Shown in pieces: positions 8,592-16,316 of a DNA stretch of 64,000 nucleotides. Location of the stretch: NCBI GenBank assembly GCA_963921305.4, contig CAWUEX030000002.1, positions 868,001-932,000 on the forward strand, written 5' to 3'. The notes beneath the pieces are model-generated. The model was not told where the DNA came from. It saw only the letters and a list, made by a program, of their open reading frames with translations, and did no database searches. The DNA is from CAWUEX02 sp963921305. GTDB lineage: Bacteria > Pseudomonadota > Alphaproteobacteria > Rhodospirillales > Rhodospirillaceae. The position numbers were made by a program, and so were the translations under genes. The stretch's first letter is position 1; the number at the start of each line of letters is the position of its first letter.

Positions 8592-8715
8592 CAGGGGAAC
8601 ACGCGACGCCGTAGGCGTGACAAAACAACACGTCGCGGACTGAGGCGAGAGAACTTTGCGTTTCGGCGCGCTCAAGACCGGTCTCAAAAAAAGAGTATTC
8701 CCGAAAAAATCGAGG

Positions 8716-8812
8716 AACGAGCCCATGCACGCCACGGCGGTCTGCGGGGCCGGTCTGAATCCGGCAATGAATTCAATGCGTTATATATGAGTCAAACGAG
8801 CCCATGCACGCC
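8716..8812. repeat. Direct repeat pair AACGAGCCCATGCACGCC
   Basis: The 18-base sequence AACGAGCCCATGCACGCC occurs at 8716-8733 and 8795-8812, a 79-base period. The sequence between is not otherwise repeated. No gene is attached; it may be a remnant of a small duplication. Confidence 0.6.
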
Positions 8813-8892
8813 GTAAGGCGTTGTAATCAAACGCGAAAATTTGTCCGCATGAGCCAGTCCCGCAAGGTACAAAAAAAGACAAAAAACAAAGT

Positions 8893-9026
8893 GTCATGGC
8901 CCGGGTCTGGCCGGAGGCCAGCCAACGACGAAAGGCCGGGCCATCCAGGAACACCCGTGTGTATGGATCACCCGATCAGACTTTGTCTCCAGCTGGCCTG
9001 CGGCCAGGCTGGGGCCGGGTGATGAC
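8893..9026. repeat. Dispersed palindromic repeat, diverged copy
   Basis: It has the same plan as the copy at 9045: GTCAT, a hairpin made of GGCCCGG and CCGGGCC, then ATCCAGGA, a short unpaired middle, a second hairpin (ATCACCCG against CGGGTGAT) and a closing GACA. Its hairpins are longer and differ in sequence from the other copies. Confidence 0.5.
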
Positions 9027-9044
9027 AGACTCAAAAAAGAAACT

Positions 9045-9134
9045 GTCATGCTCGGGCTTGTCCCGAGCATCCAGAGCGATACGTGACGGCGAGTGTGGTG
9101 GCCCTGGACCCTCGGAACAAGTCCGAGGGTGACA
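9045..9134. repeat. Dispersed palindromic repeat, 90-base copy
   Basis: It starts GTCATGCTCGGG, folds back with CCCGAGCAT, has a short spacer containing CCAG and GTGTGGTGGCC, and ends in a second inverted repeat (CCCTCGGA against TCCGAGGG) and TGACA. A near-match of 91 bases lies at 11858-11948 and a half copy at 13466. Two-hairpin intergenic repeats of this kind are common in alphaproteobacteria; no coding potential is seen. Confidence 0.7.
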
Positions 9135-9152
9135 ATATGAGAACTTACCAGC

Positions 9153-9174
9153 TGTCATGCTCGGGCTTGAGCCG
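9153..9174. repeat. Left-end fragment of the dispersed palindromic repeat
   Basis: The sequence GTCATGCTCGGGCTTG repeats the first 16 bases of the copy at 9045 but is not followed by the folding partner, so only the left edge of an element remains. Confidence 0.5.
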
Positions 9175-9311
9175 GTCTGCGCCGTACAAAGCCCCTTCCC
9201 CGTCATACAAAGCATGCATCGCATGACGTGGGGGCTGGCGTGGGGAGGGGTTTGGGGTGGGGGGCTTATAATCAAGGTCCGAAAACTGACACAGGTTCAC
9301 CCCTCCCTTAA

Positions 9312-9334
9312 TCCCTCCCCATCTAGGGGAGGGA
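9312..9334. repeat. GC-rich hairpin (possible weak terminator)
   Basis: TCCCTCCCC and GGGGAGGGA form a perfect nine-base stem with loop ATCTA. It lies about 100 bases beyond the end of the minus-strand glycosyltransferase gene. There is no T-run, so intrinsic termination is uncertain. Confidence 0.4.
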
Positions 9335-9436
9335 CAATGAGGTCCTTTGCCACGCATGGCCTTGCCTAGTCCCGGCCCGCCCGCAGCGCGTTGACGTGAT
9401 CCAGCCGGGCTTTGACAACCTGCTCCATCTGCTCGG

Positions 9437-10159
9437 TCAGACGAAGCCGTCATCGGCCTCGCCGGCTTTGACCTTAGCGTTCCACGCGGCCATGGACATA
9501 CCGAGCTTATCGCGCTGGCGGTCCAGCGCGTTGCCGGGTGAGACGAATTGCTCACACGTCTCGACCTCGATTTTTTCATGCGCCACCAGATCGCGCAGGC
9601 AGATACGATACAGCGTGTCTTCGGTGCGGTGGGTGCGGAAGTCGGGCTCTTCGGCGTAACCCAGAATCATGTCGTGCCAGACGCGGCGGACACAAAAGTT
9701 GATGGGGTTGCTTTCATCGAGGGAGCGGCGCCATTCCTCCTGCATCGGCATGTCGACGTGCAGTTTGGTGAAGACGTAGCCGAGGTCGTCACGCGCGAGC
9801 AAGCGCTCCAAACACAGATGAATGTGATTGGGATAGAACACGTCGTCGGCATCGAGAAAGAACAGAAACGTGCCGGTGGTTTTGCGCACGCCTTCGTTGC
9901 GGGCGAAGCCGGGACCCTTGTTCTCAGTGTAGGTGACGAGCTTGACCTCGGGCACTTTTGCCGCCCAGGCCTCAATCAGCGCGCGGGTGCCATCGGTGGA
10001 AACATCGTCCACCACCGCGATCTCGGCAATCAACTCCGGAATATGGGTGCGCGCTTCGTCCATACTGGCGACCGCGCTTTCCAGGGTACGGTCGAGCGTT
10101 TTTTCCGCGTTGTAGGCGGGAATGATGACGGCGATGGAGGGTGCACGGAGATTGGGCAT
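9437..10159 (-). CDS. Glycosyltransferase family 2
   Basis: A 240-residue GT-A fold enzyme that should transfer a sugar from a nucleotide-sugar donor. IAVIIPAYNAEKTLDRTL opens the domain near residue 8; AVVDDVSTDGT and NKGPGFARNEGV follow; FFLDADDVFYPNH near residue 105 holds the DxD metal/nucleotide motif. There is no membrane segment, so it is cytoplasmic or peripheral. The C-terminal 100 residues (WRRSLDESNPINFCVRRVWHDM) are not recognisable as a standard domain and should set acceptor choice. It stands alone, flanked by repeat-rich DNA and an A/T-rich gene, so its pathway cannot be read from context. Confidence 0.85.
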   Translation of the reverse strand: MPNLRAPSIAVIIPAYNAEKTLDRTLESAVASMDEARTHIPELIAEIAVVDDVSTDGTRALIEAWAAKVPEVKLVTYTENKGPGFARNEGVRKTTGTFLFFLDADDVFYPNHIHLCLERLLARDDLGYVFTKLHVDMPMQEEWRRSLDESNPINFCVRRVWHDMILGYAEEPDFRTHRTEDTLYRICLRDLVAHEKIEVETCEQFVSPGNALDRQRDKLGMSMAAWNAKVKAGEADDGFV

Positions 10160-10311
10160 ACGGCATTATGCACAAAATGACACGCCTGGAACCTCGGTTC
10201 GACCGCTTTGGTCGTGAGCCACTCGGCCAAACCGGGTCACATGACATTAGAGTTGCACGTGAACCAAGATATGCGTGTTACCGAAACCGGACCTGGACAA
10301 GGGTCTTGGTT

Positions 10312-10917
10312 TTAAAGGGCATCAGCCTGCGAAGCTCTATTTTCTTCATAGCATTTAGCAAAATTATCGAATTGGTAGGAGATTTGCAAAAAGGCTGAGT
10401 TTCGAGTCAGCGCAAGAACTTGCAGCTTTATTGCGGCGACGTTGTCTTTCATTGTTGCACCCGTTTGAGCAAGCCAAAGTGCCTCATGGACTCGTTCGTT
10501 CTGCCTGATTGCAAAGACCCAGTTGTCTTCTGACGCCCAAATCCCTCCTTTCTCTCTCATTCCAGAGGCTAGCTGACTTGACCCGTAACCGCTTTCTAAC
10601 TGACTGCGTATGGAGTCAAATGCTCGCTTAACTCCGGTACCGTATGCATCGTTGTTATAGATCTTTCCATTCGCGAGTATCGAACAAACCCCCGTCGTTT
10701 CTCCGAGCGTGACGACATATTCCTCAAATTCGTTATGACTCCGGGGCACAGAGGATAGATAATATCTGTTTATATCGTTGAGCTCTCTTGACTCGTCTAC
10801 GTTCAGCTCGTTGAGAGGTGTGTCCATGCCGATGCCGAAGGGCTGCGCGTGACCCGCCGAAGCTGTGAAGATCAGAGAACTCAAAAACAAAAGTACGATG
10901 CGTATGTGTTTGATCAT
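10312..10917 (-). CDS. Secreted hypothetical protein in A/T-rich DNA
   Basis: I do not recognise this 201-residue protein. The ATG at 10917 follows GGAGG by nine bases and begins a Sec signal peptide (MIKHIRIVLLFLSSLIFTAS, cleavage after AGHA). The mature part is mixed alpha/beta, with GETTGVCSILANGKIYNNDAYG, a central GGIWASEDNWVFAIRQN and a C-terminal NFAKCYEEN; two cysteines could pair in the periplasm. Base composition is lower in G+C than neighbours (three sampled 60-base lines read 37-50%, against 65% in the beta-lactamase gene next door), which suggests recent transfer. Confidence 0.68.
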   Translation of the reverse strand: MIKHIRIVLLFLSSLIFTASAGHAQPFGIGMDTPLNELNVDESRELNDINRYYLSSVPRSHNEFEEYVVTLGETTGVCSILANGKIYNNDAYGTGVKRAFDSIRSQLESGYGSSQLASGMREKGGIWASEDNWVFAIRQNERVHEALWLAQTGATMKDNVAAIKLQVLALTRNSAFLQISYQFDNFAKCYEENRASQADAL

Positions 10918-11020
10918 CTGGCATAACCTCCGGGCACAAAGCAAAGTCCTAATTTCTACTTTAAGATATGATCAAAATCGTAATCTCTTGGCAAGGGCTG
11001 CCCCAATTTAGCTGACGCCG

Positions 11021-11836
11021 TCAGGGCAAAAGGTTCAACGCCTGAAGGCTCTGGCGCGCGATATCGACACGGGCATCGACATGCGAGCGGTCGTGAACGT
11101 CCAAGTTGAGCGCAAAAACATATGCGCCGTCTTCACGCTCCACCCAGCCGATGAACCAGCCGGCACCTGGGGTCACGTCGGTCGTGTATCCGGTTTTACC
11201 GGCGAGGACGTAGCCGACGCCGTGCTCGACAACAGCGATATCTTTGACCGCATCCATCACGGATTGGGAGAACGGCAGATCGTTCAGATAAAGCCGCCGC
11301 AGAAACTCCACCTGTTTTAACGCCGTCGTGGTGTAACTGGACAACACCCAGAAGATATCAAGAGTGCGCGCAGTGACATCGCCGGAGACGTAGGGCACTT
11401 GGCTCAAATACCCGGTCATGCGCTCCAGACCGACCTGGCGAGCGATGCCACGGTAGACCGGGAGCGCCGAGACCTGGAACGCGGAGCGCAGCGAGTGGTC
11501 CATGTTCCAGGCGGCGTTATTCCGAACCTCCCCATCCCACTTCAGCACATGGGTGTCGGGATCGCGCACCACACCGGTTTCAAGCGCGATGAGGCTGTTG
11601 AAGATCTTAAAGGTGGAGGCCGGTGGAAAGGGCTGAGTGGCACGCTCCGGGTTGAACACATGCGCCGCCCCGGTGTGCACGTTGACGGCCACGAAGGTGC
11701 CGGCCGTGCCAACGTCCGCAAAGAACGCGCCGAGTTCAGGGTGCTCTTGAGCGGTGTCGAGGCTTTGGGCAACGGCTGGCAGGTTGAGCAAGAACGTCGT
11801 AACGGCAATTGCAGCAATAGAGCGAAGACTAGACAT
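11021..11836 (-). CDS. Class D beta-lactamase (OXA-type) homologue with altered YGN motif
   Basis: A serine-hydrolase of the penicillin-recognising family, exported by an N-terminal signal peptide (ending near AVAQS). The active-site motif is S74-T-F-K77, where the lysine is normally carboxylated. The second motif is S123-A-L (usually S-x-V), followed by PVYRGIARQVG as in OXA enzymes. The third is K214-T-G with WFIGWVE beyond. The usual Y-G-N is replaced by Y149-V-S, and the spacing to the FW pair (W163) is one residue longer than in OXA-10. Whether it hydrolyses beta-lactams is therefore open; it could be a divergent enzyme or a sensor-like protein. It stands alone, with no regulator gene beside it. 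Confidence 0.85.
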   Translation of the reverse strand: MSSLRSIAAIAVTTFLLNLPAVAQSLDTAQEHPELGAFFADVGTAGTFVAVNVHTGAAHVFNPERATQPFPPASTFKIFNSLIALETGVVRDPDTHVLKWDGEVRNNAAWNMDHSLRSAFQVSALPVYRGIARQVGLERMTGYLSQVPYVSGDVTARTLDIFWVLSSYTTTALKQVEFLRRLYLNDLPFSQSVMDAVKDIAVVEHGVGYVLAGKTGYTTDVTPGAGWFIGWVEREDGAYVFALNLDVHDRSHVDARVDIARQSLQALNLLP

Positions 11837-11857
11837 GACTAAAGAATACTCTCCTAG

Positions 11858-11948
11858 GTCATGCCCGGGTTCATCCCGGGCATCCAGGGTAAAGAAACGC
11901 CATGGAGTGTGATTGCCCTGGACCCTCGGAACAAGTCCGAGGGTGACA
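11858..11948. repeat. Dispersed palindromic repeat, 91-base copy
   Basis: This copy begins GTCATGCCCGGG with partner CCCGGGCAT, and its right half (GCCCTGGACCCTCGGAACAA onward) is identical to that of the copy at 9045. It fills the gap between the beta-lactamase start and the end of the MDR oxidoreductase gene. Confidence 0.7.
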
Positions 11949-11984
11949 GTCTGGAGATGATGGGGTGCGGTGCCACACGGCGCG

Positions 11985-13025
11985 CTATTGAACCTTGATC
12001 ACCACCTTACCCAGCTTGGCGCCGCTTTTCATGTAGGCGATGGCGTCCATGATCTCATCGAAGGCGAAGGTTTTATCGATGACCGGATGAACATCGTTGC
12101 GCACCATGGCGTCGATCATGTCCACGAACATGCGGCGGCTGCCGACGATGATGCCCTTGATGGTGAGGTCCTTGAGGATGAGGTTGGGCAATTTGCTGAG
12201 CGCCGGGGCGGCTTTGGCGGCATCACCGTGCGCCACAGGGTTCGCGCCGATGTACATGATGCGCCCGCCCGACGCGGCAGCCAGCAAACACTGCTCCATC
12301 TCGGCCATGCCGACGTTGTTGAGGATGACGTTGCCGCCGCGCCCGCCGGTGAGATCCATCACCGCTTCGCTCCAGTTCGGGTGGGTGCGGTAGTTGATGC
12401 CGTCATCGGCGCCGAGGTCTTTCATGCGGGCGATCTTGTCGTCGCTGGACGAGGTGACGATGACCCGCGCGCCGAGCATCTTGGCCCACTGCAGGCCGAA
12501 CACCGAGACCGCGCCGGTGCCGAGCGTGACCACCGTATCGGCGGGGCGGGTGCGGCCGGCCTCGACCACCGCGTTCCAGGCGGTGAGGCCCGGGCTTTGC
12601 AAGGTGCTGGCCTCTTCATAGCCGAGCGCATCGGGCAGTTTGATCAGCGGCGCTTCGGGAATGAGGACCTGCTCGGCGAGGAAGCCGTCACGGGTGGCGC
12701 CGTAATCCTCTTTCGTCCATTCCCACTGCCAGTCGCCGTCGAGCCATTGCCAGTAGTGGGTGAAGGTGATGCGGTCGCCGGGTTTGACTTTGGTGACACC
12801 TGGCCCCACCTTGAGCACCTCACCGGCGTTGTCCGACAACGGCACGCGGGTGAACGGCATTTTGTTGGGGCCAAGCGCGCCTTCCATGATGGAGAGGTCG
12901 CGGGCGTTGACGCCGGTGGCGCGCACCCGCATGACCACTTCGCCGTGGCCGGGCTCGGGATCGGGCCGCTCAACTTTGTGCAGGTTGAAGCCGTTTGAGT
13001 AGTCGCCGATTTCGTAGACGTGCAT
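11985..13025 (-). CDS. Zinc-independent-type medium-chain dehydrogenase/reductase (quinone oxidoreductase-like)
   Basis: A 346-residue MDR-superfamily oxidoreductase using NAD(P)H. The GroES-like N-terminal part has GEVVMRVRATGVNARDLSI and PLSDNAGEVLKVGPGV; the Rossmann part has VVTLGTGAVSVFGLQWAKMLGARVI around residues 165-187 and DLGADDGINYR. The cysteine and histidine zinc ligands of alcohol dehydrogenases are not seen at the usual places (ATGVNARDL in place of a Cys-x-x-D), so a quinone-oxidoreductase-like activity is more likely. Substrate unknown. It starts at ATG 13025 and is followed by the beta-lactamase gene on the same strand, about 150 bases away across a repeat. Confidence 0.87.
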   Translation of the reverse strand: MHVYEIGDYSNGFNLHKVERPDPEPGHGEVVMRVRATGVNARDLSIMEGALGPNKMPFTRVPLSDNAGEVLKVGPGVTKVKPGDRITFTHYWQWLDGDWQWEWTKEDYGATRDGFLAEQVLIPEAPLIKLPDALGYEEASTLQSPGLTAWNAVVEAGRTRPADTVVTLGTGAVSVFGLQWAKMLGARVIVTSSSDDKIARMKDLGADDGINYRTHPNWSEAVMDLTGGRGGNVILNNVGMAEMEQCLLAAASGGRIMYIGANPVAHGDAAKAAPALSKLPNLILKDLTIKGIIVGSRRMFVDMIDAMVRNDVHPVIDKTFAFDEIMDAIAYMKSGAKLGKVVIKVQ

Positions 13026-13034
13026 GGGGAATCT

Positions 13035-13457
13035 TCAATGAGGCTGTTTTTGAGTCTTAAAGAACGCTGCGCCAGGGCCTGTAAACACGAAGAAGAACGA
13101 CAGGGCCTCAGGAAAGACACTCACCAAGTATAACACCTCTCTCACCGACGCCTCGGGAAGAAACACGTCAAGCAACGTCGAAGGAAGAGACAGAACAAAC
13201 AGGATCAGAAGAATCCACCGGCAAACGTTATTGCGTTTCCGGGCCGTGAAGTAGACAAGCAAGAACCAGATCAGGATGGTCGCCAATATGATGAGCACTA
13301 TGTTCAAGATAGAAAAGAATAGGGCGACCGCAGACCCTTCCTCTCCTATGGCGAGGATTTCAATGAGGCTCGATGCCGAGTGAATCACTGACCCAACCAC
13401 CCAAAGTGCGAGTGCCGTGTATTGAAAGCGCTCGAAAAGAATAAGTTCTCTCGGCAT
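13035..13457 (-). CDS. Four-helix integral membrane protein of unknown function
   Basis: A 140-residue protein with four predicted membrane helices: around residues 13-33 (YTALALWVVGSVIHSASSLI), 43-70 (VALFFSILNIVLIILATILI), 80-97 (WILLILFVLSLPSTLL) and 110-130 (LYLVSVFPEALSFFFVF). A charged loop TARKRNN sits between the second and third. No family is recognised. Its stop lies nine bases before the MDR oxidoreductase start on the same strand, so co-transcription is likely. It is somewhat lower in G+C than the TCA genes upstream (sampled lines 38-55%). Confidence 0.62.
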   Translation of the reverse strand: MPRELILFERFQYTALALWVVGSVIHSASSLIEILAIGEEGSAVALFFSILNIVLIILATILIWFLLVYFTARKRNNVCRWILLILFVLSLPSTLLDVFLPEASVREVLYLVSVFPEALSFFFVFTGPGAAFFKTQKQPH

Positions 13458-13465
13458 ACACCTTT

Positions 13466-13500
13466 GCCCCAGGACCCTCAGAACAAGTCAGAGGATTACG
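13466..13500. repeat. Decayed right half of the dispersed palindromic repeat
   Basis: CCAGGACCCTCAGAACAAGT followed by CAGAGGATTAC differs at a few positions from the right half of the copies at 9045 and 11858. The left half is missing. It lies between lpd and the four-helix protein gene. Confidence 0.5.
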
Positions 13501-13530
13501 GGTTAAATTGGGCTCGGCACCGCCAGGTGC

Positions 13531-14955
13531 CTACATATGGATCGGGCGTTTATCCACGGCCAGCGCAGCTTCCTTCACCGCCTCACCGAGCTGCGGGTGG
13601 GCGTGGCAGGTCCGCGCGATGTCTTCCGCCGCGGCGGTGAATTCCATGCCGACGGCGATTTCCATAATCAGGTCGCCGGCGAGCGGGCCGATGATGTGAC
13701 ACCCCAACAACTCATCCGTCTCGGCATCGGCGAGGATTTTGACGAAGCCGTCGGTGTCGCCATTCGCGCGCGCGCGGGAGTTGGCGGTAAACGGGAACTT
13801 GCCAGATTTGTAGGCGCGCCCGGCGTCTTTGAGTTCCTCCTCGGTCTTGCCGATGCCGGCGACTTCCGGCCAGGTGTAGACCACCGAGGCGATGGCATCG
13901 TAGTTGATGTGCGGCGTTTGTCCGGCGAGCGCCTCGGCCACCACCACACCTTCGTCCTCGGCCTTGTGGGCGAGCATCATGCCGCCGATGACATCGCCGA
14001 TGGCGAACACGCCCTCGACGTTGGTTTGATAGTGATCGTCGACCTCGACAAAGCCGCGGTCGGAGACTTTCACGCCCGCTTTATCCAGGCCGAGACCTTC
14101 CGTGTACGGCCGGCGGCCGATGGCGACCAGCACCACATCGGCTTTGAGCGTTTCCGCCTCACCGCCTTTGGCCGGTTCCACCTTCAGCGTCACCCCGCCC
14201 TTAGCGGTTTTAGCCTCGGTGACCTTGGCACCGAGTTTGAATTTCAGGCCCTGTTTTTCGAGGATGCGCTGCATGTTCTTACGCACTTCGGCGTCCATGG
14301 GCGGCAGAATGAAATCGAGATACTCGACCACCGTGACGTCGGCACCCAAGCGGCGCCACACCGAGCCCATTTCCAGGCCGATGACGCCCGCGCCGACGAC
14401 GATCATCGACTTAGGCACCTTGGACAATTCCAGCGCGCCGGTGGAGCTGACGATCTGCTTTTCGTCGATGTCGACCCCCGGCAGCGGCGTGACATCCGAG
14501 CCCGTGGCGATGACCACGTTCTTGGCGGTATAGGTTTTCGCCTTACCTTTGCCGTCCGGCTTGACGGTAACTTCATGGGCGCCGGTGGCGGTCTTCGTGA
14601 TACTGCCTTTGCCCTTGAGGTACTCGACCTTGTTTTTCTTGAACAGGAACTCAATGCCGGTGGTGTTCTGCGTCACCACGTCGTCCTTGCGCGACATCAT
14701 GGTTTTGAGATCGAGCTTGACGTCGCCGACCTTAATACCGTGATCGCCGAAATGATGATTGGCTTCTTCATACAGGTGGGAGGACTGCAGCAGCGCCTTG
14801 GATGGAATGCAGCCGACGTTGAGGCAGGTGCCGCCGAGGGTGCCGCGGCTTTCCACGCAGGCGGTCTTGAGACCGAGCTGAGCCGCGCGGATGGCGCAGA
14901 CGTAACCGCCCGGGCCGCCGCCGATGACAATGACGTCGAAAGAAGAGTCGCTCAT
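13531..14955 (-). CDS. lpdA: Dihydrolipoyl dehydrogenase (E3)
   Basis: The E3 subunit re-oxidises dihydrolipoamide on E2 with FAD and passes electrons to NAD+. Typical features are all present: VIVIGGGPGGYVCAIRAAQLG (FAD, residues 8-28), the redox disulphide GGTCLNVGCIPSK near residue 41, the NAD site IVVGAGVIGLEMGSVWRRLGA near 180, FAIGDVIGGMMLAHKAEDEG near 315, and the C-terminal HAHPQLGEAVKEAA with the active-site His-Glu pair. The length of 474 residues is normal. It is the last gene of the sucA-sucB-lpd unit, 57 bases after sucB, so this copy serves 2-oxoglutarate dehydrogenase. Confidence 0.97.
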   Translation of the reverse strand: MSDSSFDVIVIGGGPGGYVCAIRAAQLGLKTACVESRGTLGGTCLNVGCIPSKALLQSSHLYEEANHHFGDHGIKVGDVKLDLKTMMSRKDDVVTQNTTGIEFLFKKNKVEYLKGKGSITKTATGAHEVTVKPDGKGKAKTYTAKNVVIATGSDVTPLPGVDIDEKQIVSSTGALELSKVPKSMIVVGAGVIGLEMGSVWRRLGADVTVVEYLDFILPPMDAEVRKNMQRILEKQGLKFKLGAKVTEAKTAKGGVTLKVEPAKGGEAETLKADVVLVAIGRRPYTEGLGLDKAGVKVSDRGFVEVDDHYQTNVEGVFAIGDVIGGMMLAHKAEDEGVVVAEALAGQTPHINYDAIASVVYTWPEVAGIGKTEEELKDAGRAYKSGKFPFTANSRARANGDTDGFVKILADAETDELLGCHIIGPLAGDLIMEIAVGMEFTAAAEDIARTCHAHPQLGEAVKEAALAVDKRPIHM

Positions 14956-15012
14956 ATCACATCCCGTTCCGTGTTGTGTGCGTCCCGCGTTACGCCGCAG
15001 GCATGAGGGGCG

Positions 15013-16275
15013 TTATACGCCGTAGAGCATGCGCGCCGGGTCTTCCAGGCAGTCCTTGACGCGCACCAGGAAGGTGACGGCTTCGCGGCCATCGATGATG
15101 CGGTGATCGTAGGACAGGGCCAGATACATCATCGGCCGGGCGACGATGGACCCATCGTCCAGCACCACGGCGCGCTGCTTGATGTTGTGCATGCCGAGGA
15201 TGGCCGACTGCGGCGTGTTGAGGATCGGCGTCGACAGCATGGAGCCGTAGATGCCGCCGTTGGAAATGGTGAAGGTGCCGCCGGTCATTTCCTCGACCGT
15301 CAGCTTGCCGTCGCGGGCCTTGCGGCCATAGCCGGAGATGTCCGCTTCGATGGACGCGAGATCTTTTTCGTCGCAGTCACGCACCACCGGCACCACCAGA
15401 CCTGTCGGCGTGCCGACAGCGACGCCGATGTCGTAGTAGTTTTTGTAGACGATTTCCTCGCCGTCGATCTCGGCGTTCACGGCCGGGATGTCCTGCAGGG
15501 CCGACACACAGGCCTTGACGAAGAAGGACATGAAGCCGAGCTTGATGCCGTTCTTTTTGACGAAGGCGTCCTGATACTGCTTGCGGGCGTCCATGACCGC
15601 ACTCATGTCGACCTCGTTGAAGGTGGTCAGCATGGCGGCGGTGTCTTGCGCTTCTTTCAGGCGCTCGGCGATGCGGCGGCGCAGACGCGTCATTTTGACC
15701 CGTTCTTCGCGCGGCCCGCGGTCGGGCACCGACGGCTTGCCCTCGCCCTCACCGCCGGAGGCGATGAACTGCAACACGTCGCCCTTGGTCAGGCGGCCGT
15801 TCCTGCCGGTGGCGGGAATTTTCTTGGGATCGAGCTGGTGCTCATCGACCAAACGGCGCACGGACGGTGCCAGCGGGTAATCCGCCGCCAGCGACGGAGC
15901 CGGTTTGGACGCGGCTTTAGGCGCTTCCTTTTTGGGCTCTTCCTTTTTGGCCTCGGGCTTGGGCGCGTCTTTCTGGGGCGCCTCTTTCTTGGGCTCTTCT
16001 TTCTTTTCTGACTTCGCCGGAGCGGCCGAGCCAGACGCGCCTTCTTTGAACATGGCCAGCACGGCGCCGACTTCGACGTCCGCGCCTTCGTCGGCGACGA
16101 TTTCCTCCAGCGCGCCGGCAGCCGGGGCGTTGACCTCCAAAGTTACCTTGTCGGTTTCCAGCTCGACGATCGGTTCGTCGGCGGCAACCGACTCACCGGC
16201 TTTCTTCAGCCATTTGGCGACGGTGGCTTCGCTGACGGACTCCCCAAGCTGGGGCACCTTGATTTCTGTCGACAT
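15013..16275 (-). CDS. sucB: 2-oxoglutarate dehydrogenase E2, dihydrolipoyl succinyltransferase
   Basis: The E2 core transfers succinyl from E1 to CoA. One lipoyl domain at residues 1-80 has ELETDKVTLEVNAPAAG with the lipoylated lysine. A linker rich in Lys, Glu, Pro and Ala (KKEEPKKEAPQK) follows, then the peripheral-subunit-binding domain LAPSVRRLVDEHQLDPKKI near 140-180 and the catalytic domain from about 195, ending in LSYDHRIIDGREAVTFL with the catalytic histidine. The length of 420 residues is normal. It sits 41 bases after sucA. The SucB rather than AceF assignment rests on linkage to sucA. Confidence 0.97.
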   Translation of the reverse strand: MSTEIKVPQLGESVSEATVAKWLKKAGESVAADEPIVELETDKVTLEVNAPAAGALEEIVADEGADVEVGAVLAMFKEGASGSAAPAKSEKKEEPKKEAPQKDAPKPEAKKEEPKKEAPKAASKPAPSLAADYPLAPSVRRLVDEHQLDPKKIPATGRNGRLTKGDVLQFIASGGEGEGKPSVPDRGPREERVKMTRLRRRIAERLKEAQDTAAMLTTFNEVDMSAVMDARKQYQDAFVKKNGIKLGFMSFFVKACVSALQDIPAVNAEIDGEEIVYKNYYDIGVAVGTPTGLVVPVVRDCDEKDLASIEADISGYGRKARDGKLTVEEMTGGTFTISNGGIYGSMLSTPILNTPQSAILGMHNIKQRAVVLDDGSIVARPMMYLALSYDHRIIDGREAVTFLVRVKDCLEDPARMLYGV

Positions 16276-16316
16276 AGCGTCCTCGGTTCCTTAGCGGAAA
16301 GTTGGGTCGGATTACA

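Larger units (their letters stand above)
8592..9436. other. Gene-free region rich in dispersed palindromic repeats
   Basis: No credible gene is seen in these 845 bases; the short open frames have no family resemblance and run through repeats. The region holds an 18-base direct repeat (8716-8733 and 8795-8812), a degenerate copy of a palindromic repeat (8893-9026), a good copy (9045-9134), the left end of another (9153-9174) and a GC-rich hairpin (9312-9334). Confidence 0.6.

Noticed and set aside
7464..8735. 423-codon open frame on the minus strand
   Set aside because: It is antisense to the second substrate-binding protein gene and shows repetitive Arg/His/Gly composition with no recognisable family.
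8804..9369. Several short open frames in the gene-free region
   Set aside because: They run through palindromic repeats and have no ribosome-binding sites or family resemblance.
13537..15006. 489-codon open frame on the plus strand
   Set aside because: It is antisense to lpd and has no domain features; the His-rich, Asp-rich composition is that of shadow frames in this genome.
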